Part shown: positions 1-6,501 of the stretch, piece after piece | Position numbering within the stretch: position 1 is the stretch's first letter | How the letters are laid out: every line of letters starts with the position of its first letter | Assembly: GCA_009785885.1 (NCBI GenBank) | Contig: WQUE01000240.1 | Coordinates: 1-10,052 of the forward strand | DNA length: 10,052 nucleotides | Origin: Actinomycetes bacterium | Lineage (GTDB): Bacteria > Actinomycetota > Actinomycetes > Propionibacteriales > Propionibacteriaceae | Direction of reading: 5' to 3' | Notes under the pieces: model-generated | What the model was told of the DNA's origin: nothing | Seen by the model: the letters and a program-made list of their open reading frames with translations, nothing else | Databases searched by the model: none | Position numbers and translations under genes: made by a program

Positions 1-638
1 TGGGCGCTGATCCAGCCGGTGAGCATGAGGGCGAGCGCGGCCGCGACGACCGTGACCGGAATCCTGGCGGGGCCCGGGATCAGCAGGATCGCCAGGAGCG
101 GCAGGATCGACCCGGTGACGAACGCGAACATGGAGGCCACGGCCGCGTGCCACGGGTTCGTCAGTTCCTCCTTGTCGATCTTCAGTTCGGTCTCGGCGTG
201 CGCCCCGAGGGCGTCGTGCGCGGTGAGCTGCACGGCGACCGATCGCGCGAGGTCGGGCGTCAGGCCCTTCGCCTCGTACATGCCCGCGAGCTCGTCCAGT
301 TCGGCCTCGGGGAAGTTCTCGAGCTCGTACTTCTCCTTGGCGAGGAGCGCCTTCTCGGTGTCGCGCTGCGTGCTCACCGAGACGTACTCGCCGGCGGCCA
401 TCGACAGCGCGCCGGCGGCCAGCCCAGCCAGGCCCGCGGTCAGCAGGGTGGCGGCGGTCGCACCGGCCGCGGCGACGCCGATCACCAGGCCGGAGGTCGC
501 GACGATGCCGTCGTTCGCCCCCAGGACGCCCGCTCGCAGCCAGTTCAGGCGGGCACCGGTGTGCATCGATTGCTCGGCGCCCGCATGGCCGCGCGGCGTC
601 GTCTCCTCGGCCGTGCCCGGTGCGGTACTGCGTGCCAT
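1..638 (-). CDS. VIT1/CCC1-family Fe2+/Mn2+ transporter (C-terminal end missing)
   Basis: Predicted inner-membrane transporter that moves Fe(II) or Mn(II) out of the cytoplasm. The 212 codons visible show the family layout: a hydrophilic N-terminus, TM1 with the GANDGIV signature (Asp43), and TM2 ending in LSMAAGEYVSV (Met80, Glu84). Next comes a charged cytoplasmic helical segment (about residues 90-155) rich in Glu and Lys, equivalent to the metal-binding domain of VIT1. Two further hydrophobic segments follow (about 163-187 and 191-209). The reading frame leaves the window at position 1, probably only 15-25 residues before the stop. The ATG at 638 is chosen because GAGAGGTGG (646-654) lies 7 nt upstream; Met25 is a possible internal start. 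The gene is divergent from an ArsR repressor with a metal-site pattern, which supports a metal-homeostasis role. The family call is secure; the metal is inferred. Confidence 0.9.
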   Translation of the reverse strand, partial: MARSTAPGTAEETTPRGHAGAEQSMHTGARLNWLRAGVLGANDGIVATSGLVIGVAAAGATAATLLTAGLAGLAAGALSMAAGEYVSVSTQRDTEKALLAKEKYELENFPEAELDELAGMYEAKGLTPDLARSVAVQLTAHDALGAHAETELKIDKEELTNPWHAAVASMFAFVTGSILPLLAILLIPGPARIPVTVVAAALALMLTGWISA

Positions 639-694
639 GTCAAGACCACCTCTCGCCGGCCGCCGGGGGCCGCGTCTGAGTCATCCCATGATTG

Positions 695-710
695 CGCATC
701 TGTTTATGCG
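695..710. promoter_or_regulatory. Inverted repeat CGCAT-N6-ATGCG, candidate ArsR operator
   Basis: A perfect 5-6-5 inverted repeat lies between the divergent VIT and ArsR genes. It starts a few bases downstream of the predicted VIT transcription start. An N6-spaced pair of half-sites resembles the core geometry of SmtB/CzrA-type operators (TGAA-N6-TTCA), although the half-site sequence differs. Binding by the neighbouring ArsR protein is inference. Confidence 0.4.
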
Positions 711-719
711 ACGAGATGA

Positions 720-749
720 ATCGTATCCGCGTGAGGTGTGTGTTCTCAA
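720..749 (-). promoter_or_regulatory. Predicted promoter of the VIT transporter gene
   Basis: On the minus strand TTGAGA (744-749) and TACGAT (720-725) are separated by 18 bases. This is a good match to a housekeeping-sigma promoter. The start would fall near 713, giving a leader of about 75 nt that contains the GAGAGGTGG ribosome binding site. Predicted by inspection only. Confidence 0.5.
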
Positions 750-805
750 GTCGACGACGGCTCGCGGTGTGCGTCCGGCAACGGCACCACGGGCCTGGCG
801 GCGCG

Positions 806-834
806 TGGATATTGCGCCGCCGCCGCGGTACGGT
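806..834 (+). promoter_or_regulatory. Predicted leaderless promoter of the ArsR gene
   Basis: TGGATA (806-811) and TACGGT (829-834) are 17 bases apart. TACGGT is followed by six bases and then the GTG at 841, the spacing expected if transcription starts on the first base of the start codon. No Shine-Dalgarno sequence precedes this GTG, which fits a leaderless mRNA. The -35 element is only a partial match. Confidence 0.45.
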
Positions 835-840
835 GGGCAC

Positions 841-1212
841 GTGGCAGGGGAAACACCGGGGACGGAACACAGCGGTCAGGTGCCCGACCAGGCGATGCCC
901 GATCCCGCCGTGCTGGTCGACGCCGCGGACACGTTCGCCATGCTGGCCTCGTCGCAGCGCATCGCGTTGCTGTGGCTGCTGTCACGGCACGAATGGGACG
1001 TCTCGACGCTGGCGCAGGCGCTGGGCGCGAGCGGCCCGCTGGTGAGCCAGCATCTCGCGAAGCTGCGCCTGGCAGGCCTGGTCAGCGCCCGGCGGCGGGG
1101 CCGGCGCCAGTTCTATACCGTGGACGACCCGCACGTCATCTCGCTCGTCGACCAGGCCGTCGACCACCACCAGGATCTCCGTGCCCGGGCCGGCCGGCGT
1201 CCCACCGCGTGA
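841..1212 (+). CDS. ArsR/SmtB-family metal-responsive repressor
   Basis: A 123-residue winged-helix repressor of ArsR/SmtB size and layout. The helix-turn-helix is DVSTLAQALGASGPLVSQHL (about residues 53-72). The beta-wing follows (LVSARRRGRRQFYTVDD, 80-96), then a C-terminal helix. Asp96-x-His98-x10-His109-x2-Asp112 matches the alpha5 metal-site spacing of SmtB/CzrA (D-x-H-x10-H-x2-H/E), with Asp in the last position. There is no alpha3 Cys pair. This suggests a Zn, Co, Ni or similar sensor rather than an arsenic sensor. The frame is open far upstream; GTG 841 is chosen because it sits at leaderless spacing from TACGGT. GTG 880 and ATG 895 are alternatives and would leave the DNA-binding domain intact. 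The likely target is the divergent VIT gene. Confidence 0.88.
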   Translation: MAGETPGTEHSGQVPDQAMPDPAVLVDAADTFAMLASSQRIALLWLLSRHEWDVSTLAQALGASGPLVSQHLAKLRLAGLVSARRRGRRQFYTVDDPHVISLVDQAVDHHQDLRARAGRRPTA

Positions 1213-1239
1213 CAACCTGGGCGGATGGACGGATAGGCT
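1209..1239 (+). promoter_or_regulatory. Predicted leaderless promoter of the DedA-like gene
   Basis: GTGACA (1209-1214, five of six matches to TTGACA) overlaps the ArsR stop codon. TAGGCT (1234-1239) follows after 19 bases. Seven bases later comes the ATG at 1247, so transcription could begin on the start codon itself. The DedA-like gene could therefore be transcribed separately from the ArsR gene 34 bases upstream. Confidence 0.45.
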
Positions 1240-1246
1240 GGGCGGG

Positions 1247-2011
1247 ATGAGCGAGTCCGTCGAGCCCCAACCCGCACCGGAGGATCCGGTCCTCGCCGGC
1301 GCCGAGGGCGCGGAGGCACCCGAGCACGAGTGGTGGGACGACCCGGGCATGCCGTGGCGGCACAAGCCGGGCCGGCGCGATCTGGCGTGCATGGCGTGGA
1401 TCGGGGTGATCACGGTCTGGGGCCTGGTCATGATCCCGATGCGCGGCTGGCTGCTGGGCCACTCTGTGCCGGTGCTCGTCGCGCTGACCGGTTCGCGCTC
1501 GGCGGTCGCGGGCCTCGGCTCGCTCGTCCGCGTGGGGGAGTTCCACGCCTGGTTCTGGCCGATGCTCGCGGGCCTGATCATGTCGATCAAGTTCGACTGG
1601 GTGTACTGGTGGGCCGGCAAGCTCTGGGGCCGCGGCATGATCGAGGTCTGGGCGGGGCAGTCGGCCCGCGCGGCCCGCAGTTACGCGCGCGCCGAGCGTT
1701 GGGCGATCCGCTGGGGCGTACTCGGCATGTTCATCGCGTACGTGCCGATCCCGCTGCCGATCATGGCGGTCGTGTTCGTGCTCGCCGGGGCGTCCAACAT
1801 GAAGCTGCGCACGTTCATCGCGTTGGACGCGGCCAGCTGCACGGTCTGGCTCGCCCTGTATTTCCTGCTGGGTTTCGTGGTCGGCCAGCCGATCGTCAGC
1901 GCGCTGCAGGTGTATGCGCGGGTCGCGAACTACGTCGCCATCGGGCTCGTCGCCATCGTCGTCGTGATGGTATTCACCCGTCAGGCGAAGGCGAGGACGA
2001 CCGCGGCCTGA
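1247..2011 (+). CDS. DedA/VTT-family membrane protein, divergent
   Basis: A 254-residue polytopic membrane protein. DedA/VTT proteins are inner-membrane transporters or lipid scramblases linked to undecaprenyl-phosphate recycling and membrane homeostasis. Residues 1-45 are acidic then basic and hydrophilic, with hydrophobic segments at about 47-64, 70-92, 102-122, 157-181, 195-215 and 226-243. FDWVYWWAGKLWG (116-128) corresponds to the GDxxxYxxGRxxG region of the family, and AGASNMKLRTF (180-190) to the conserved AG-x-x-x-M segment. The usual F-x-x-R-x-x-P-x-x-R motif reads FIAYVPIPLP (162-171), so the arginines important in E. coli YqjA are absent. The substrate may therefore differ. ATG 1247 is preferred over the GTG/ATG codons upstream because of the leaderless promoter and because those overlap the ArsR gene. 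The stop lies 4 bases from the convergent MMPL stop. Confidence 0.75.
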   Translation: MSESVEPQPAPEDPVLAGAEGAEAPEHEWWDDPGMPWRHKPGRRDLACMAWIGVITVWGLVMIPMRGWLLGHSVPVLVALTGSRSAVAGLGSLVRVGEFHAWFWPMLAGLIMSIKFDWVYWWAGKLWGRGMIEVWAGQSARAARSYARAERWAIRWGVLGMFIAYVPIPLPIMAVVFVLAGASNMKLRTFIALDAASCTVWLALYFLLGFVVGQPIVSALQVYARVANYVAIGLVAIVVVMVFTRQAKARTTAA

Positions 2012-2015
2012 GACT

Positions 2016-4565
2016 TTAGTGGAGGAACCCCAGGTGGGTGTAGAGCCGCTTCAACGGCCGGGGCGCCCACCAGTTCCACTTCCCGAGGATGGTCATCGTC
2101 GAGGGCACGAGCAGCAGCCGCACGAGGGTCGCGTCCGTGATCACGGTCACGGCCAGGACGACGCCGATCTCCTTGATGGCGATCATCTTCCCGAACGTGA
2201 ACCCGATGAACACGGCCACGATGATCGCGGCGGCGCTCGTGATGATGCGTCCGGAGCGCTGCAACCCGAGCTCGACCGCCCGGTCGTTCGGCAGGCCCGC
2301 GTCCCACGCTTCCTTGATGCGGGCCAGCAGGAACACCTCGTAGTCCATCGCCAGCCCGAACCCGAACGACACGGCGCACGCGGCGATGATCGTCTCGATG
2401 CCCGCCGTCTGGGGCATGCCGAAGTGGCCGTTCGTGAAGATCCAGCTCGTCGTGCCGAGTGAGGCGACCAGGGACAGCGAGTTGATGACGAGCGCCTTCA
2501 CCGGCACGATCAACGATCCGGTCATGAGGAACAGCAGAACGAGCACCGCCGCCGCCATCACCGCCAGGGCCTGGGGGGCGGAGGCGAGGACCGAGTCGAT
2601 GAAGTCCTTCTGCAACGCGGCCGGCCCACCGACCATGAGGTCGTAGCCGAGGTCCCACCCGCGCACGGTGCTCACCTGGTCGGTCACCTCGGAGCCGACC
2701 TGGTTGTCGTAGGCGAGGTGCACGTTGATGAACGAGCGGCTCGGGTCGCCGGGCAGGGGTGCGGGCGGGCTGACGAAGTCGGCTTCCGGCAGGCCCTGCA
2801 GCTTCATCAGGAGCGGCGCGGCGTCGGCGGGCGGCGTGTCGGCGACGACGATGAGCGACGCGGCCCGCGCTGCCGGATAGTCGGCCTGGAGCGTTTCGTA
2901 GGCCAGCGTCGTCGCGTTGCCGGCGGGCAGGTAGTCGGCGAACACGGTCCGCATCGTGAAGCTGCGGATCGGGGACGCCATCACGCCGAGGATGACCAGC
3001 ACGATCGCCATGAAGATCCACGGGTGCGCGTGGACGCGCCGCGCGAGCCGCGAGAAGATCCCGTGATCGCTGGCCGCGTCGCCGACGGCCCTCGTCACCA
3101 CGCGCACGCCCGGGATGCGCGTCAGCACGGACGGGCGGATCAGCACCCGGTTGGCGATGACGATCAGCGCCGGTACGACCATGACCGCCATGAGCACGGC
3201 CAGCAGTGTGACGGCGATGCCCGCGACGGCGATGGTGCGCAGCAGGTCGGACGTCATGGTGAGCAGCGCGGACATGGCGCAGGCGATGGTCACGGCCGAG
3301 AACGTGACGGTGCGGCCCGCCGTGGCGATCGCGCGCTGCGCGGCCGTCCGGACGAGGGCACGCGACGTCGCCTTGTCGGGCACGACGCTGCCGTCCGTCG
3401 GGAAGCCGGCGGACAAGAGGGTGGCGGCGAGTTCCTCGCGGTAGCGCGACACGATGAGCAGGCCGTAGTCGACCGACAGGGCCAGGCCGATGATCGTGAT
3501 GATGTTCAGGATGAACGAGTCGACGTTCAGCCAGAACGTCAGGCCCCACACGGCGCCGAGCCCGATGACGATCGACACGATCGCCCCCGCGAGCGGCAGT
3601 CCGGCGGCGACGACCCCGCCGAACACGATGATGAGCAGGATCAGTGCCACCGGCAGGCTGATCGCCTCGCCGGTGAGAAGGTCGGACTGCACCTGCCCGA
3701 TGATCGCATCGCCAATCGCCCGCGAGGAGATGCTGGCGACGCCGGCGTCCGGGAACTGCGCGGACAGGGCGGTCCGCAGGTTCGCCATCGCGGTGTCGAG
3801 ACGGCTGTGCGCCGCGTCCCGTCCGGCCTTGTCAAGGGCAGGGTCGAGGCTGACCTGGATGAGGAAACCGTCCCGGTTCGCGCTCAGCATGGCCTGGGCT
3901 TGGGCGGATGCCGGCCCGGGTGCACCCAGCAGCGCGAACGGATCGACGATGTGAGAGACGCCGGACACGGACGCCAGGGCGAGGCGCTGGCTCGACATGA
4001 TGCCGGTCGCCTGGGACATGCCCGTGGCCAGGTCCACGCCGGTGACGACGATCGTGATGCTCTCACCCTGGTCGGCGGGGGCCATCAGCTTGGTGACGTG
4101 GTCGGATTCCGATCCCGACACCAGGGATTGGGAGTTGGTCATGCGGTCGAACAGGCCGCCCTGGCCGAAGCCGACGAACGTGCCGAACCCGGCCAGGCCC
4201 GCGATGAGCAGCCACGCGACGAGGAACACCCACGGGTGGCCGGATACGGCGTGGCCGAGGTGCCCGAAGAGGCCGGCGGACGGGGCTGGGGCCACCGCGG
4301 GGGCTGCTGCCGGTGGCGCCGGCGCAACTGCCTCGGGGCCCGGGACGGGCGCGGCCTGCGGTTCGGTGCGGCGGGTGTCGTCCGGCGCGACGGGTGGGAC
4401 GAGAGGTCGGGTGCGGGTCGGGCTCGTCTCGACGGCCCTGATTCGCGCGCGGCGCCACGACCAGGCGATGCCCGCGCCGGCGACCACGGCGACCGCCCCG
4501 AGGGCCAACCCGAGGGGACGCCACGGAAGGGACCGGCCCGCACCACCGGGGATGCGCTTGTCCAT
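2016..4565 (-). CDS. MMPL/RND-family transporter with extra N-terminal helix
   Basis: An 849-residue inner-membrane exporter of the MMPL branch of the RND superfamily, likely proton-driven export of lipid or hydrophobic substrates. It has two repeats, each with one helix, an extracytoplasmic domain and a five-helix block. First repeat: helix at about 110-133, porter domain 135-300, helix block 302-475. Second repeat: helix at about 513-531, porter domain 535-660, block 662-825. The Asp-Tyr pairs of the proton-relay helices are present at SVDYGLLIVSRYREE (Asp366) and GLAMDYEVFLLARI (Asp741). Unusually, a separate helix (about 17-37) and a Pro/Ala-rich linker (48-97) precede the first canonical helix. 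The ATG at 4565 is chosen because GGAAGG lies 8 nt upstream; the frame stays open to 5081 but only by reading antisense through the tRNA and repeats. No accessory protein gene is adjacent, so the substrate is unknown. Confidence 0.9.
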   Translation of the reverse strand: MDKRIPGGAGRSLPWRPLGLALGAVAVVAGAGIAWSWRRARIRAVETSPTRTRPLVPPVAPDDTRRTEPQAAPVPGPEAVAPAPPAAAPAVAPAPSAGLFGHLGHAVSGHPWVFLVAWLLIAGLAGFGTFVGFGQGGLFDRMTNSQSLVSGSESDHVTKLMAPADQGESITIVVTGVDLATGMSQATGIMSSQRLALASVSGVSHIVDPFALLGAPGPASAQAQAMLSANRDGFLIQVSLDPALDKAGRDAAHSRLDTAMANLRTALSAQFPDAGVASISSRAIGDAIIGQVQSDLLTGEAISLPVALILLIIVFGGVVAAGLPLAGAIVSIVIGLGAVWGLTFWLNVDSFILNIITIIGLALSVDYGLLIVSRYREELAATLLSAGFPTDGSVVPDKATSRALVRTAAQRAIATAGRTVTFSAVTIACAMSALLTMTSDLLRTIAVAGIAVTLLAVLMAVMVVPALIVIANRVLIRPSVLTRIPGVRVVTRAVGDAASDHGIFSRLARRVHAHPWIFMAIVLVILGVMASPIRSFTMRTVFADYLPAGNATTLAYETLQADYPAARAASLIVVADTPPADAAPLLMKLQGLPEADFVSPPAPLPGDPSRSFINVHLAYDNQVGSEVTDQVSTVRGWDLGYDLMVGGPAALQKDFIDSVLASAPQALAVMAAAVLVLLFLMTGSLIVPVKALVINSLSLVASLGTTSWIFTNGHFGMPQTAGIETIIAACAVSFGFGLAMDYEVFLLARIKEAWDAGLPNDRAVELGLQRSGRIITSAAAIIVAVFIGFTFGKMIAIKEIGVVLAVTVITDATLVRLLLVPSTMTILGKWNWWAPRPLKRLYTHLGFLH

Positions 4566-4699
4566 CGTCGTGACCTTCCAGCCCCGCACCACTGCGTCCG
4601 GGCGATTGTCACCACAGTACCGTTTTTCGTGGGGGGTTCGCGCCTGGACGTGACGACCCGGCACAATAGGGGGCGGCACGTGCGTCCGGCGCGTGCCGT

Positions 4700-4772
4700 G
4701 CCTCGGTAGCTCAGCGGCCAGAGCTCCCGCCTTGTAAGCGGGAGGTCGAGGGTTCGACTCCCTCCCGGGGCT
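4700..4772 (+). tRNA. tRNA-Thr (anticodon TGT)
   Basis: A complete cloverleaf can be drawn. The acceptor stem GCCTCGG (4700-4706) pairs with CCGGGGC (4765-4771) with one G-T pair. The D stem is GCTC/GAGC. The anticodon stem CCCGC/GCGGG closes the loop CTTGTAA with TGT at 4733-4735. A 5-base variable region and the T arm GAGGG-TTCGACT-CCCTC (4748-4764) complete it. T4772 is the discriminator base. CCA is not encoded (CCG follows). The anticodon reads ACA threonine codons. An inverted repeat GGCACG/CGTGCC (4675-4680, 4692-4697) lies just upstream. No clear promoter was recognised in the 134 bases between this gene and the divergent MMPL gene. Confidence 0.95.
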
Positions 4773-5097
4773 CCGGCGCGGCGCCGCCAGGCGTCGCCTG
4801 ACCAGACGGGGCGGAGTCGAACCCGTGAGGGCGCGAGCGTGAAGCGCAGGCCGCGGTGCGGCCTGCGTAGCGAGCGTGCCGAGCGAGTGGGAACGAGCGA
4901 GGCGGGCGGACTCGCCGTCAGGCGAGGACGCGTCGACTCCCTCCCGGGGCTCCAGCGACGCCGCAGGGCGTCGCCTGACCAGACGGCGCGGAGTCGAACC
5001 CGCATCTACTCCCTCCCGGGGCTCCAGCGACGCCGAAGGGCGTCGCCTGACCAGACGGGGCGGAGTCGAACCCGCATCCACTCCCGCCAGGGGCTCC
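4756..5097. repeat. Degenerate 72-bp repeats copying the tRNA-Thr 3' end
   Basis: The last 19 bases of tRNA-Thr plus CC (GACTCCCTCCCGGGGCTCC, 4756-4774) recur exactly at 4935-4953. They recur again at 5008-5025 (18 of 18 from ACTCC on) and at 5080-5097 with two changes. Copies 2, 3 and 4 are spaced exactly 72 bases apart. After each of copies 1-3 comes a GC-rich segment containing GGCGTCGCCTGACCAGACGG, then GGAGTCGAACCC (4813-4824, 4990-5001, 5062-5073), which is the reverse complement of the tRNA T-arm region GGGTTCGACTCC. Copies 2 and 3 contain an 8-bp hairpin GCGACGCC/GGCGTCGC with loops GCAG (4955-4974) and GAAG (5027-5046). Copy 4 is truncated beside the manA stop. This array fills the stretch between the tRNA and manA; no gene is seen in it. 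Confidence 0.85.
4826..4932. other. Hairpin-rich insert separating repeat copies 1 and 2
   Basis: About 107 bases interrupt the otherwise regular 72-bp array. They contain a perfect 10-bp stem with a 3-base loop (CGCAGGCCGC-GGT-GCGGCCTGCG, 4845-4867). A second small hairpin is CTCGCC-GTCA-GGCGAG (4911-4926). Between them GAGCG/GAGCGAG-type motifs repeat. No T-run follows the hairpins, so a simple intrinsic terminator is not supported. It looks like an extragenic palindromic element inserted into the array, but no coding capacity or target duplication is evident. Confidence 0.5.
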
Positions 5098-5109
5098 GGC
5101 GCGACGCGG

Positions 5110-6318
5110 CTATACGCCGCTGGCGGCGAGGAACGCCAGGGCGCTGCCGGTGAGGACCGGCGACTCGTCCGCCCCGATGAAGCAGGCCTGGCCCTGGGTC
5201 AACGTGAGGTCGTCGACGGGATCGTGGGCATCGGCGGTCCCCTCGACGACGAGCAGGATGCGCGGGCGTCCGGCGCCGGGCAACGGGACCGGATGCCCGG
5301 GCCGGGTGTCGAGGCGCCACAGGGCGAACTGCGGATCGGGCGTCGGGTAGCTCAGGATGCCGTCGTCCTCCAGGAGCGGGTGGACGACGGGGGCGTCCTT
5401 CGCCTCGAAGTCGACGCACGCGGCCAGGGCCGACGGGTCGATGTGCTTGGGGGTGAGCCCGCCGCGCAGCACGTTGTCGGAGTTCGCCATGATCTCCACG
5501 CCGACGCCGCTGATGTACGCGTGCAGCGTGCCCGGCGTGTTGTGCAGCGCCTGCCCCGGGTCGAGCCGGACGTGGTTGAGCATGAGCGCGGCGAGCAGGC
5601 TCGCATCGCCGGGGTAGTGCTCGTCGAGGAGCACAGCCATGCGGGCGAAGTCGCCGAGCGCCCCCGGGTCCTCCAGGTGGCGGGCGCACGCGGCCACGAC
5701 CTCGGTGACCGCCTCGCCCCGGATATCCCCGGAGGCGAGCGTGTCGAGGAACACCTCGGCCAGCGCGGCCTGGGGGTCGTCGCGGTGGCGCAGCGGCCCG
5801 ACGACGGGCGAGATCACGGTGTCGCGGACGTCCAACGCCTCGAACAGCGCGAGTGTGTGCTTCGGGTCGCGGAAGCCGGACAGCGCCTCGAACGGCGTGA
5901 GCGCGACCAGCAGTTCCGGCTTGGGCCACGGGTCCTTGAAGTTGCGCTCGGGCGCGTCGAGGGGCACGCCGGCGGCGTTCTCGCGATCGAAGCCGGCGGC
6001 GGCGTCGGCGGCCTGCGGGTGCGCCTGGAGGCTGAGCGGCTTGTCCGCGGCCAGCACCTTCAGGAGGAACGGCAGCCGGTCGCCGAACCGGGCGCGGCTC
6101 GCCTCGCCGAGGGCCTCGGGGTACAGGCGCAGCCACGTGTCCAGCGTCTGGGGTGCGTCGGTGCGGCCGAGGCCGCGCATCGTGGCGGGACCGGCGGCGT
6201 GCGCGCCCAGCCAGTACTCGGCCTGGGGTCGTCCGTCGTCCCGCCGGTGGAGCAGGGCCGGGATGGCCGACGTGGATCCCCACGCGTAGTTCTTCACGAC
6301 ACCGGTCAGCGGCTGCAT
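5110..6318 (-). CDS. manA: Mannose-6-phosphate isomerase, class I
   Basis: A 402-residue zinc enzyme that interconverts fructose-6-phosphate and mannose-6-phosphate. It feeds GDP-mannose synthesis for cell-envelope mannolipids and glycans, or mannose use. The four expected zinc ligands are present: Gln98 and His100 in LQAHP, Glu135 in KPELLVAL, and His266 in LHAYISG. The N-terminal NYAWGS and the EYWLGAH motif (34-40) are typical, as is the cupin C-terminus with LRGGLTPKHID (284-294). One deviation is that the usual N/S-H before KPE reads W-P (DPWPKPE, 129-135); this is not a zinc ligand. The ATG at 6318 has AAGGAG five bases upstream. The gene is monocistronic as seen, ends in the tRNA-linked repeats, and diverges from rplM-rpsI. 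No convincing promoter was found upstream. Confidence 0.95.
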   Translation of the reverse strand: MQPLTGVVKNYAWGSTSAIPALLHRRDDGRPQAEYWLGAHAAGPATMRGLGRTDAPQTLDTWLRLYPEALGEASRARFGDRLPFLLKVLAADKPLSLQAHPQAADAAAGFDRENAAGVPLDAPERNFKDPWPKPELLVALTPFEALSGFRDPKHTLALFEALDVRDTVISPVVGPLRHRDDPQAALAEVFLDTLASGDIRGEAVTEVVAACARHLEDPGALGDFARMAVLLDEHYPGDASLLAALMLNHVRLDPGQALHNTPGTLHAYISGVGVEIMANSDNVLRGGLTPKHIDPSALAACVDFEAKDAPVVHPLLEDDGILSYPTPDPQFALWRLDTRPGHPVPLPGAGRPRILLVVEGTADAHDPVDDLTLTQGQACFIGADESPVLTGSALAFLAASGV

Positions 6319-6501
6319 CGGCGCTCCTTGTGCATACTCGTCCGCGTCGACACCCGCCTGGGGGCGGGCGTCGTGTTGTCTTCCTTCCAGGCTACCAACA
6401 TGGGGATCACGGCGCGCTCAACCACCCCGCCCGGCGCGGCGCACCTACGCCCGGTGAGTGTTCGTCCTGGCCTGATGGCGAAAATGTGCACGTGCGAAAG
6501 T
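6319..6501. other. Intergenic region between divergent manA and rplM promoter
   Basis: It holds the manA ribosome binding site (AAGGAG on the minus strand, near 6324-6329). A 6-bp hairpin CCCGCC-TGGG-GGCGGG (about 6354-6369) lies in the presumed manA leader. A GCACGTGC palindrome near 6488-6495 sits just upstream of the rplM -35 box. No gene is supported here. I did not find a manA -10/-35 pair good enough to call. Confidence 0.5.

Noticed and set aside
19..840. Upstream part of the open frame that contains the ArsR gene
   Set aside because: It runs antisense to the VIT gene and through the divergent promoter region. ArsR proteins of this type are about 100-125 residues, matching the GTG at 841.
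2012..2015. Terminator between the DedA-like and MMPL genes
   Set aside because: Only four bases separate the two convergent stops and I saw no hairpin centred there.
2718..4709. Long plus-strand open frame opposite the MMPL gene
   Set aside because: Its composition is Arg/Asp/Gly/His-rich with no domain, and it is the mirror of a clearly conserved transporter on the other strand.
4566..5081. In-frame N-terminal extension of the MMPL gene
   Set aside because: It reads antisense through the tRNA-Thr and the 72-bp repeats (72 is divisible by three, so the frame stays open). Peptide GRESNPRPPAYKAG is the typical false translation of an antisense tRNA. ATG 4565 with GGAAGG is the real start.
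4756..5097. CRISPR array
   Set aside because: The units are near-identical over their full 72 bases, with no unique spacers, and they copy a tRNA end. No cas gene is present.
4756..5109. Recent integrated mobile element at the tRNA gene
   Set aside because: No integrase, excisionase or cargo lies between the repeats, and manA follows directly. At most these are relics.
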